Part shown: piece after piece, positions 44,625 to 55,215 of the stretch
Layout of the letters: each line of letters starts with the position of its first letter
Numbering within the stretch: position 1 is the stretch's first letter
NCBI GenBank assembly: GCA_019022655.1
Contig: JAFJYI010000037.1
Coordinates: 4,402,001-4,466,000, forward strand
Source: Acacia acuminata
Taxonomy: Eukaryota; Streptophyta; Magnoliopsida; Fabales; Fabaceae
Length of the DNA: 64,000 nt
Reading direction: 5' to 3'
Program-made: the position numbers and the translations under genes
The notes under the pieces: model-generated
What the model was told of the DNA's origin: nothing
The model's input: the letters and a program-made list of their open reading frames with translations, nothing else
Database searches by the model: none

Positions 44625-45116
44625 TATCATATTTCTTTGATTTAGTAAGTTTATTAATTGAATTATCACTTGATGTTTTGCATTATTTCAATAAATTAGG
44701 ATAACTTCATCAAAAATAAAATAAAATAAGATATCGATGTGTGTGAGTTTGTCTGTACATATATATAACTTATCTTTGTTGTCTTTCATTGATCTAAGCG
44801 AACAAGTTTATCTTTTATAAACAATTCCAGAATTTCTCATTGCAAGCCGATCTTGATTGATTGAATAAAAACTTGCGCATTTTTTATGTCTCTCTAGACC
44901 TCTCTCCTCTCTCTCTTTCTCTCTACCCTTCAGTCTGCAACTAGATGCTCATAGAGATTTGCGCCATTCAAAATATTTTTTTAAATGTGCAAATTAAATA
45001 CTTTCAACAGATGAATTTTAAATAAGAAAATCATTTTTTCAAAAGAATATTTTTCTTTCACATTCTTTACAAATTTATTTTTTTAATAAAGAATTAGATT
45101 TACATGGTTCAAGAAC
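44625..45116. other. Spacer, no gene seen (unit A; homologous to 59,130-59,610)
   Basis: AT-rich sequence shared with unit B, including CTCTCTAGACCTCTCTCC and TGCAACTAGATGCTCATAG. No coding signal. Confidence 0.6.
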
Positions 45117-45875
45117 CACGTGAGTCCATATTAGGTGCCCAATAATTAGGTGCCTCTTATGTTATTTTTTTAATTTTTTTATATATTGTATTTATTTATA
45201 TTTAAATTATATATTGCAACTGGAATTTTTTTTGCACCCAAAGTATTTCAAATTAATTAGTTTCCAATCCCGCATTTAGAAATATGTGTCTCGTAACAAT
45301 CGATAAACTGGAAATTAATTAATTTGAGATACTAGGTGCAATTTTTTTTTTTTTTTTTTCGAGAAAATAGCATACAATTTAAATCTAAATAAATGCAATA
45401 TATAAAAAAAATGAGGGATAAGGAGCAAAAATATACATGACCTTTTCCCCAGGAGCGCCCAAAGACCTCGACCTTTTTTTGGAGCAAAAATATACACGAC
45501 GTTACGTTGTGGGAGCAAAAATGCCAGGCCGTTAGTTGACTATTAACTTGGATGGAACGTTGACGTGGCATACGATTTGACCGACAAGCGACGTGGACGA
45601 TGACAAGGAATAAAAAAACCAAATAAAAAAAAACCAAATAATTAGGAAAAAATTCAAAAAAATTAGGAAATAATTCAACAAATTAGGAAAAAATTTTAAA
45701 AAAATTAGGAACAAATTAAAAAAATAAGGAAAAAATTCAAATAATTAGAAAAAAATAAATAAAATAAGGAAAAAATTCAAATACCCCCCCGGTGGGCCCC
45801 AACACTGGCCACCCTACCATCGTACGCCACCCATGACCATGGCGATTTGGTGTCGGTCGTCGGTTGATGACTCGA

Positions 45876-46020
45876 CGGCGGTGGTCGGATAACCAAGCGG
45901 GTGGAGGAGGATTTTAAACTTTATTAATTCTATCATTAGTTAAAAAATTGTTAAATTTTTTGATAGAATTAATAAAGTTTAAGATCCTCCTCCACCAGCT
46001 TGGTTATCGACCACCGCCGG
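45876..46020. repeat. Large hairpin inside the MULE
   Basis: The arm 45,876-45,930 (CGGCGGTGGTCGG, AACCAAGC, GGTGGAGGAGGAT, AAACTTTATTAATTCTATCA) is inverted at 45,958-46,020, leaving a short A/T loop. The arms are about 55-60 bp with few mismatches. Confidence 0.75.
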
Positions 46021-46029
46021 CATGGCGGC

Positions 46030-47210
46030 GGCGGCGACGATAGGGTGGTGGTGATGAAGACCTTTTGTCATTAGCCTTGGGGTCCACAATCAATAATTAA
46101 CCAAGGATTGCGTATAAAGAAACCCAGGATCGTTCTCTCTTTTTTCGAGGAGCCTTTTATTGAATCCTAAGTAATCTAAATGTCATGCAAATGCAATGAA
46201 AACAAGGGGGATTGGGTTTTGGATTTTTAAATTAATAAACTAAAATAGAAATGCAATTTAAATGAAGCAAAGATAAGAAAACGAGAAGAAGAAGATTAAA
46301 ATTGATCAACGATTCTAGAGACTTCCATCATTGAACAAAGAACAAAATATAAATAACCCATGTTTGCCTCGACGAACCGAGATCTCGCATTCGCCGAGTA
46401 AAATCCCTCGACTAGACGATCGCCTAGAATATGTCCAAAGCGGCGTCCCCGTCGTGCGATCGCACAAAAAACTTAAAACCTAGTTCAAATTCAGTCCTTG
46501 GGATAAACCAAACCGAATATTAAATCTAATATTTGAACTATTTCTAGAAATCGGATTCGATAAGATGAAAATAGAAACGAGTTAAATCATCGATAAACAC
46601 AAGTTCTCCGGATGAATCATGGACTCCTCACGTTGGGTTAACCACAGAAGCTTAGCCAAGCATGGCTAAGCAAAACACATAAGAAAAGATGAAGAAGAAA
46701 ACCAAAAAGAAATCCTATTCAACGTAATTGAGAATATCTTTTTAACCATCTAATCTAACCTATAAATAGGAAACACTAGGGCTACAAGATTGGCCCAAAA
46801 ATAGGAAACCTTTAAAAATAGGAAACTTCTAAGAATAGGAAACCTCTAATAAATGGTCTTTTATTACAAAATTCGAACAAAATAAAAATCCAGAAAATTG
46901 GGTCTGTCTTTAGCTCCAATTTCGTCAATCTTCTTGTCCGAATCAACCTTCCGAGTCTTCATAACAATTGTAGCTCTCTAAATCATCTAAAAAAGGAAAG
47001 AAGAATCAGGCTAATCGGATATCTAGATTAAAAGTTATGGCGAAAATACTAAATCATTGTAAATCTGGAATTTAATCATAAAAATGAATCAAATCCAATT
47101 GAAAGCTCAAAGCTCGATTAAGTAATAAAATCCATTATTTATTAACTAAACAATCCTAAATTTATTCACCAAGAGATACAAATAAGTGTAATAATATTCA
47201 ATCATCAGTG
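46030..47210. other. Unclassified noncoding interior of the MULE
   Basis: A stretch of about 1.1 kb with different texture from the arms: TTGGGGTCCACAATCAATAA near the left and ACAAATAAGTGTAATAATAT near the right. It is probably another nested repeat. There is a short tandem of AATAGGAAAC at about 46,765-46,850. No ORF of note and no boundary resolved. Confidence 0.4.
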
Positions 47211-47808
47211 TGGCCGGTGGTAGGGCCCTTGGCGGGGTATTTGGATTTTTTGTCTAATTTTTTTTTTTTAATTATTTGATTTTTTTCCTAATTTTTTGGA
47301 TTTTTTTTAAATTTTTTTCCTAATTTTTTGAATTTTTTTCCTAATTTTTTAAATTTTTTTCCTAATTTGTTTCTAATTATTTTAATTTTTTCCTAATTTT
47401 TTGATTTTTTTCTTTTTTTATTTTAATTTTTTTAATTTTTTTTTTTTCTATTTATTTTAATTTTTTTCTGATTTTTTGAATTTTTTTTGAATTTTAATTT
47501 TTTCCTAATTATTTGGATTTTTTATTCCTAGTCATCGTCCACGTCATTTTGTACCCAAATCGCCACGTCGCAAGATTCCATCCAAGTTAACGGTCAACTA
47601 ACGACCTGTGACATTTTTACTCCCAAAACGTAACGTCGTGTGTATTTTTGCTCCAGAAAAAAAGATCATGATCTTCGGCGCTCCTAGAAAAAAGGGGAAA
47701 AGATACTTTGTGTATTTTTGCTCCTTCTCTCAAAGAATAAAAAAAATATGTTCATTTCTCTTTGATAGAAGTATGAACACATGAGAGCACCTAATATGGA
47801 CTCAAACC

Positions 47809-48953
47809 ACGCACGCTCATTTCCTTCCCTTTCACCTTCTTTCGGTTGAACCTACTGGTCTAGTCATTTCTATCAATTCGGCGTTGATATTCCCAAAAAG
47901 ACCAAATCCAACAACTTGTGAATAAATATGACATTTACCTTTCATTTCCCATCTCACTCTTCCAGCCAACCAAAGAAAGTTGTTATCTTTTCAACAATAA
48001 AATAGTATTATAATTATAAAATATTGTTATAATTAAAAATATATTATAATGTAATTAATTTAAAATAGAAACATATTATTGAAACTAAAAAAAAAAAAAT
48101 ACTATGATAGTTAGAAAATATATTGTTGTAAAATTAATTTAAAACAAAAAAATATATTATTATATTCATTATAAATAAAAACATTATTATATTAATTAGA
48201 TAAGATGTCAACTATTAATTTATATAACATATAAATAAAAATATAACAAAATATGTTAGGGGTAGAGACTATTAAACTGCTATCCTTCCTCCCCTCCCCT
48301 CATAAACCAAATAAGGAATCATTAAGATAATCTTCTATCATTTCCTTCCATTCACTCTTTTCCATCCCCTCTCTTCAAACTAACATTAGTATATCATGGC
48401 TTACCACACCACAATACATAACGGGGTTTTATATTAAAACTATTATAATATATATTGAATAAATAACGGTTTAGAACTGTTATATATCTACGCCAATCAT
48501 CCATAACGCCCACAAAACCGTTATATAGATGGTAGATCATAACCATCACAAAGGCATTTTCTGTAATAGTAATTGTATGATCTAGCTAGTTTGTACTGCA
48601 ATTTACATGAACTAATTTTTGTCCGTTGTTTCTCATTCGCCGCTCACCTGGTAGGAAAATTTATCATTGAAATGAGACAGAAATCAATTTACAGAAATGA
48701 ATTCATTGTGGTTAGCCAAACTGCTAGCACTTGTGGGCGCATATATAGAGATATATACAAGTAATGGGTATCTTATTGATTTCAAAGGCAAATAAATTAG
48801 ATACACACATTTAATTAGAGCATTTGAATCTCATACCATTTACTTGCACACTCTCCCACATGTATATATGCATGCAAGCATAAGGATGCAACAACTATAA
48901 AAAAGATGAAAACTAAAAAAAAATAAAAGTGAATGCTCAAAACATTTTAAAAT

Positions 48954-48991
<38 letters not shown>

Positions 48992-49308
48992 ATAGCAAAA
49001 TTCAATTATTACCAAGACCTCCCTAAGGTTTTTAAATGTTTTTAATACCATCAAGAACTCTAATTTTATTTACAATTCATTTCCAATATTATTTTCCTGA
49101 TAAATCTAATGCCTCATGATGTTATTTTTTAGTTACATTCAGTACCGTAATCTTATATATAATTTAAAGTGCTCAGTTTGTTATGAATAAAATTATGATA
49201 CTGAAAATACACAAAAATAATAGCAGGGTGCTAAATACACCATAAATAAGATTATGATACTAGATACAATTGAAAAATAATATCAAAATCCTTTTTAAAA
49301 TGGGTAAT
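47809..49308. other. Intergenic part of unit A (homologous to about 59,966-62,185)
   Basis: AT-rich and without a gene. Unit A lacks the exon-2 relic present in unit B at 60,187. At 48,407-48,567 the sequence holds ATAACGG and AACCGTTATATAG motifs and ends GGCATTTTCTGTAATAGT, resembling the end of a CACTA element (complement of a CACTATTACAG terminus). A (TA)n tract lies at 48,957-48,986. Confidence 0.5.
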
Positions 49309-49593
49309 TTTTAATCGTAATGAATGTTTTTATAAGATTATTAAAGGACATTTCCCAATTAGCCAAAGAAAAAATAAATAAATAAAAAGCATCTTCCCAG
49401 CATCCGACCTCACCGGCAGGTTCTAGATATGCATACTCTTCAGTAAATATCCACCTCTCGTTTTCTTCTCGCTTCTCACTCGCGAGACTGAACCTAACGT
49501 TTTCACTTTTTCTTCCTACTGTCTTCGAGAAATTACTAACAAAATCATAGCGCCGGATCAAGATCCCCATAATCAACAATCTCAAGATCTATA
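49309..49593 (+). pseudogene. Relic of an HPR3-like 5' end (upstream region and first ~15 codons)
   Basis: The upstream sequence matches that before copy C (TAAAGGACATTTCCCAATTA, then TCACCGGCAGG, then TCCACCTCTCGTTTTCTTC). At 49,548 the start-codon region reads ATCATAGCGCC where intact copies have ATCATCAATGGCGCC, so the ATG is deleted. About 45 bp of exon 1 follow (GGATCAAGATC, CAATCTCAAGATCTA). At about 49,593 it switches abruptly to ATTTAGATTTAATTGC, the upstream region of copy B. This is the join between tandem units. Confidence 0.85.
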
Positions 49594-49908
49594 TTTAGAT
49601 TTAATTGCAGCCAACTTCCTTGGGGTTTGAATGCTATTTTATGATTTTATGGGACTTTATTATGATAATTCCTTTTCCTAATCCTAATCAGACAAAAGCT
49701 CTCCCTGGTTTTAATCTTAATGAATGTTTTTATAAGATTATTAAAGGACATTTCCCAATTGGCCCAAAAAAAAAAAAAAAGTCAATCTTCCAGCATATTC
49801 TTCGCTAAATATCCACCCCACGTTTTCTTCTCACTTTTCACGCGCGAGACTGAACCTAACAGCTTGACTTTTTCTTCCTACTTCGAGAAATTTCTAACAA
49901 AATCATCA

Positions 49909-52318
49909 ATGGCGCCAGATCAAGATCACCTCATCCAAGAATCTCAAGATCTACCTCCCGTACTTGTATTTTACGAACAAACTATCTTCGATGATCTCCA
50001 ACGATTCTACTCTCACAAGTTCCATTTCATATTACTTCCTTCTTCCGATACCAATTTAGACCAATTCCTCAATACCCACAACTACGAGTCTTCTTCTATA
50101 TGTGCCGTAGTCTGCAGTTATGTCCGCGCTACGGCTGATGTCCTCCGCCACCTGCCGTCTCTTGGCCTCTTAGTCACCCCCAGCGCCGGAACTAACCATA
50201 TAGACTTGCCGGAGTGCCGCCGCCGGGGAATTAAGGTGGCCAATGTTGGAACTGTGCTCTCGGAGGATGTCGCTGATGTTGCGGTGGGTATGTTGATTGA
50301 TCTGATGAGGAAAATTTCGGCCGGCGATCGCTTCATGAGGAGCCGCCGGAATTCGCTTGCTGCACCATGCCATTTTCCTCCTGGTTCCAAGGTGAGTAGT
50401 ATGCTTTTTGTCGGTGTGATTTATTTATTTATTTCTTGCGGCATTTTTTAATTTTGGATTTAGAGTAAATATGTTTTTTTAGGTCAGATTTGGAGTAAAT
50501 CCAGTAATGGTTTCAGAGTACTTTAAGTCATTTCGATATTTTGAACTGAGATTTCCATATTATGATGATATTTTCATGTATTTATCCGTAAATAATACTT
50601 TAAGTTGATGCACTTTCACATCAACAATTTATAACAAATGGTGATGAAAAAATGCAGCAATAAATTTACCGTATAAAATATTTTTAAAATGGTTTATAGT
50701 TGTGAACAATTTATATCAAATTTTAATAGTTTAAATTTATTATGTATTTATTTATATAAAAATAGTTTTATAAAATATTAATAAAGTAAATCATTAGGGT
50801 ATGTTTGGTTGGGGGAGGGGAGGGGAGGGGAGGAAGGGGAGAGAAAATGGAGAGAGAGAAAAGTTATTTGTGGTGGGGCCCACAAAAATTTTCTCCCCTT
50901 TTAATATTTTCCCTCCATTTTCCTCCCCCTTCCTCCCCCCCCCCCCTCCCCCCAATCAAACATACCCTAAAAGTTTGATCTGATGAAAGGAAGAAAAGGA
51001 CAGAAATCCCAGCTCAGGTGGGAGCCGTAGTGGTGTTCATATGGCATCAGTCATTGCCACATCCATAGTTTGAACAGCTTAGGGGGAGTGGTTCTCTCTG
51101 TCATTGAATTGTCCCCTTGTGTATACAAACCAAAATTAGACCCTTTTCATGCGATTTATTTGCATTTATGTACGTGTCACATGCACATGTGACGTAAAAT
51201 TTAGAGAAAATGATAGAAAAATAACACTTAAACTTCAAAATTTTATTAACAATAGTAATAGAATTAACAAGAACAGTAAAACAGTTGGCAAGTTGTTTTA
51301 TTAGAAAATTACATATTTGGGATTTTAAAGTTCTAATGGTATTTTCTTGACATTTTCTCTAAAATTTAACTTTAACCCAATACCCATTGAAAGTAAAATT
51401 TTAAAAAGATAGATATGTTTTAGACGTTTTTCATAGTTTTGATTATGGAAAAATTGCTCAAAAATACCCAATTACAAGATTTATTGCTTAGAGGCATCAC
51501 CGAAGGACTGAGGTCTTTAAGTAATTAATCTCGTTTTCAGCTGTGTACTATATATCTTCAACCATAGTACACTTACACGTAGCTGAAGTTATATTACACA
51601 CAGATAAAAAAGAGTTGTAGCCGTTAAAAAAAAAATTTAATTTAGTTCTGGAAAATAAATTTTATAATGGGAAACGACTCAACAATTGTCCTTTAATTAT
51701 ATGTTGCAACTAATTATAATTTATAATTTACAATAGTTATTTTCCTTGATTTTGATTATACGTTGCAGAAAATAAATTACAATCTATTTGCTTCATCAGG
51801 TGAGAGGCAAGCGAGTTGGAATCGTTGGATTGGGAAGCATAGGGACAGAAATTTCCAGGAGGCTTGAAGCTTTAGGGTGCATAATATCATACAACTCAAG
51901 GACAAAGAAGTCAACAGTTCCATACACATATTATCCCAACGTTGTTGATCTCGCAACTTCATGTGATATACTTATAATTTCTTGTTCTTTAAACGATCAA
52001 ACAAGGCACATAATAAGTAGAGAAGTGATGTTGGCACTTGGAAAAGAAGGGGTAATAGTGAACGTTGGAAGAGGGGCTGTTATAGATGAAAAGGAATTGG
52101 TTAAGTGTTTGGTGAAAGGTGAGATTGGTGGGGCTGCTTTGGATGTGTTTGAGGATGAACCAAATGTTCCTAAAGAGCTGTTTGAATTGGATAATGTGGT
52201 CTTGTCTCCACATTCAAGTGCACTTACTTTAGAGTCTGTGAGGGGTGCTATTGAGGTTGTGGGTCAGAACCTCGAAGCCTTCTTCTCAAATAAACCTCTA
52301 ATTACTCCAGTCTTGTAA
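49909..52318 (+). CDS. HPR3: HPR3-like hydroxypyruvate/glyoxylate reductase, copy B
   Basis: Two exons, 49909-50391 and 51800-52318, encode 333 residues, with a compact 1.4-kb intron. The layout is as in copy A: SAGTNHIDL substrate loop, GLGSIG at 171-176, SRTKK at 194-198, Arg252 in NVGRG, Glu281 in ALDVFEDEP and His299 in SPHSS. B keeps the common family reading NVVLSPH, which A has changed to NVVLYPH, so B may be closer to the ancestral enzyme. The start is ATCAATGGCG as in A and C. The role is NAD(P)H-dependent reduction of hydroxypyruvate or glyoxylate, in Arabidopsis a minor cytosolic or chloroplast bypass of photorespiration; assigned by resemblance. No disabling change is seen. Confidence 0.93.
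50797..50967. mobile_element. 171-bp MITE with GGGTATGTTTGG ends in HPR3-B intron
   Basis: It starts GGGTATGTTTGGTTGGGGG and ends with the inverted CCCCCAATCAAACATACCC. The TA at 50795-50796 is repeated at 50968-50969. Copy A shows the empty site (AAATCATTAAAAGTTTG, TA at 33269-33270). The G-rich left arm and C-rich right arm form a long hairpin. Confidence 0.85.
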
Positions 52319-52643
52319 CTTGGTTAGTGGAATGAGAAACCATTGAGTCATTCTATTTATGTAATAATTTTTAGGTCCTAAATATAAAACCTAGATTGTA
52401 GTACAATTTGCATTACAAGCTAAGTACAATATTTGGGACGGTTGATGTTGATGAATGTGATTGGAAAAAAATGACTATTTTCTATTATTGCAATAATTGA
52501 TATTTATTCATCAATGAACTATATAACAAACTATGGTTAGTCTTATAACTAAATACATAAGCATAGCATAAAGCTGACATAACCATAATATTATTCTAAA
52601 CAACACAATATTATCTAACCATAATATTATCTTATACTTAACA
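52319..52643 (-). mobile_element. HPR3-B 3' flank and probable copia 3' LTR
   Basis: Homologous to 36,849-37,184 of unit A. On the minus strand TGTTAAGTATAAG begins at 52643, right after the RNase H end and a short G run. Confidence 0.5.
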
Positions 52644-55215
52644 CCCCTTGCAAGTTGGAGCATGGATATTTTTCATACTCAGCTTGGAAATGATCTCATG
52701 GAACTGGGAAGGATGCAATGGCTTGGTGAATATATCAGCCAGTTGATCAGCAGACTTGATCAGAAGGATGTGAATGATCTGAGTTTGGACTTTTTCACGC
52801 ACCAAATGAGCATCCAGTTCTATGTGCTTGGTCCGCACATGAAAAATGGGATTGGAAGCAATCTAGATGGCTGATTGATTATCACAAAATAATAGAGCAG
52901 GATCTATATGTGATAGATTGAAATCAATCAAGAGGTAAATGAGCCACTGTAACTTGCAAGTAGTGGATGCTAAAGCTCGATACTCGACCTCTAAAGAAGA
53001 ACGAGACCCTGGGTTTCTTATTGGCTCGCCAAGAGATTAAGGAAGAACCAAGAAACACAGCAAAACCAATAACAGAACAAGGAGTATCAACACAACCCGC
53101 CCAATCTGAATGACTAAAACTTAGTAGCTTCAAATATGATGCGGATGAAAGAAAAAATTAGCACCAAGAGAGGATTTAATATACCTTATAACACGATGTA
53201 CAATTTGTAGATGAATGTCACGAGGATTGGACATAAATTGTTGAGTGGCAAAACTAAGATCAGGCCGAGTGGTGGTGAGATATTGAAGCCAACCAATGAG
53301 TTTCCTACAGAGTTGTGGATTATCAAGTGGTTTTCCCTTATCCTTGGAAAGCTTAAAATAAGGATCCATAGGTGAGGAAGCTGGCTTACAAGCTAAATAA
53401 CCAGTATCTTCAAGTAATTCTAAAGCAAACTTCCTTTGAGAGAGAAAAATACCAACCTCAAATCGAGCAAGTTCAAGACCAAAGAAATAACGAAGTTCAC
53501 CTTGGTCTTTGATAGTAAAAGCTTCATCCAATTGTCTCTTAACAATATTGATTTCAGACATATCATTTCTAGCAAGAACAACATCATCCTCATACACTAA
53601 TAAAACTATAATAGAAGAAGAATGAGCATTGAAGAATAAAGAGTGATGAAATTCAGATCGTCTGTATCCATAGGATAATAAAGCAGAAGATAATTTGGAG
53701 TGCCATTGTCTACTAGCTTGCTTCAAACCATATAGAGATTTATGCAATTTGCAAACCAAGTTAGGAAAAGAAGGTGTAAAGCCTTGAGGTAACTCCATGT
53801 AAACCTCTTTACTCAAATCTCCATGAATAAAGGCATGATTAACATCCAATTGGTGTAAAAATCAATTCTTAGCAGCAACAAAGGAGAGAAACATTCAAAG
53901 GGTAGTCATTTTTGGCACTGGTGAAAAAGTGTCGAAATAGTCAATGCCTTTAGTTTGAGTGTATCCTTTAGAGACTAGTCAAGCCTTTTGTCTCTCAATA
54001 TCACCATTAGACTTAAATTTGATTTTATAAATCCATTTGAAACCAATGGCTTTCTTGCCAAGTGGTTAAAGATGATAAAACACAAGTCTGATTTCATTCA
54101 AGAGCCTCCATCTCAGCTTGCATAAAATCCCTCCAAACAGAATCTTTGACAACTTGACTAAATGTTGTTGGATCAAGAGTAGTGGTGAAAGCAAAACAAA
54201 GTTTTTATATGAGGAAGAAAGATATGAGTAAGACAAAACAAATGATAAAGGATACCTAGGACGTCCCTTACATGATGATTGATTAGTAAGAGATCGAAGA
54301 ATACAGTGATAGCCATGCAGTTATGAAGGTGGGTGAATGGTCTAGTGGACCGACGAAGTGGTTGAGAATGGGAAATGGGAATAGGAGAAGATGTTTTAGT
54401 AACATGTGAAGATAAAGTAGGGTCAAGGGAACATTCATCATCAAGAAAGCCATGAAAATCCTGGATAGTGGGTTTGGTAGTTTGAATAGCATGGAAAGAC
54501 TCAGAAGTGATATTGTCAGTTTTAAATGGAAAAAGTAGTTAATAGAAAATAACATCTTTGGAAAGAAAAATCTTATTAGAAGTGACACTGAGTAAAGTAT
54601 AAGCTTTGGATCAAGAAGGAAAACCAATAAAAACACATTTGCAAGAATGAAGATCAAACTTAGAACGATTATTAATTAAAGTAGAAGCAGGACATAGAGA
54701 ACCAAAAACTTTAAAATCAAAGCATGAAGGAGAAGAATTGTGTAACTTTTCAAATGGCATATTGTCAAGAATTGGTAAGGGAAGCCTATCGATGATAAAA
54801 GTAGCATGCTGAATTGAAAATGACCAATAAACAATAGGAAAATTTGATTGAAAAAGTAAAGCCCTAGCGACATTTAGAATATGTTAATGTTTTCACTCGG
54901 CAATATCATTTTGTTGAGGAGTCTCAACACAAGATGTTTGGTGTGAAATACCCTTAGAAGCATAAAAATCAGATAGAGCAAATTCCATACCATTGTCAGA
55001 ACATAAGACCTTAATAGTCGTAGTAAATTGATTTTCAACAAGAGTGGAAAAAGTGTTTAAGTTGAGGTCTAGCATTAGATTTGTACTTCAACATAAAAAT
55101 CCAAATAAAACAAGAGTAATCATCCTCAATTGTGAGAAAATATCGATAACCTTTGAATAGAATGTTTAGAAAAAGGATCCCAGATGTCTACATGAATCAG
55201 AGCAAAGATGATATT
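52644..55215 (-). mobile_element. Truncated Ty1/copia retrotransposon, copy in unit B
   Basis: It has the same truncation as in unit A but a better preserved reverse transcriptase, an open frame of 239 codons at 53,849-53,130 (DVNHAFIHGDLSKEVYMELP, YGLKQASRQWHSKL, YEDDVVLA). Integrase lies at 55,075-54,893 (DNGMEFALSDFYASKGISHQ), the RNase H part at 53,133-52,924 (FSHSDWAGCVDTP) and its end at 52,838-52,638 (DIFTKPLHPSQFHE). Unit A has lost about 30 bp in the reverse transcriptase relative to B. Gag and protease are absent, so it is not autonomous. Confidence 0.9.

Larger units (their letters stand above)
45413..47736. mobile_element. Mutator-like element with very long inverted repeats, 2.3 kb, unit A only
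   Basis: The 11-bp sequence ATAAAAAAAAT lies on both sides (45402-45412 and 47737-47747) and only once in unit B (59,900-59,910). Inverted arms extend at least from 45,415-45,618 to 47,518-47,735, sharing GGAGCAAAAATA(T/C)AC, ACGACGTTACGTT, CGTTAGTTGAC and GACGTGGACGATGAC. They probably continue through AATTAGGAAAAAATT-rich arrays to about 45,820 and 47,212. The interior encodes nothing recognised. Confidence 0.85.
45117..47808. mobile_element. MITE split by a MULE insertion (unit A)
   Basis: The outer ends TGAGTCCATATTAGGTGC and GCACCTAATATGGACTCA are inverted. The uninterrupted homologue is at about 59,620-59,965 in unit B. Its own sequence spans 45,117-45,412 and 47,737-47,808; the middle is a Mutator-like element. 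Confidence 0.7.

Noticed and set aside
45332..45714. Phe/Leu-rich minus-strand frames in the MULE arm
   Set aside because: They come from AAAATTAGGAAA-type repeats and poly-A runs in the inverted arm.
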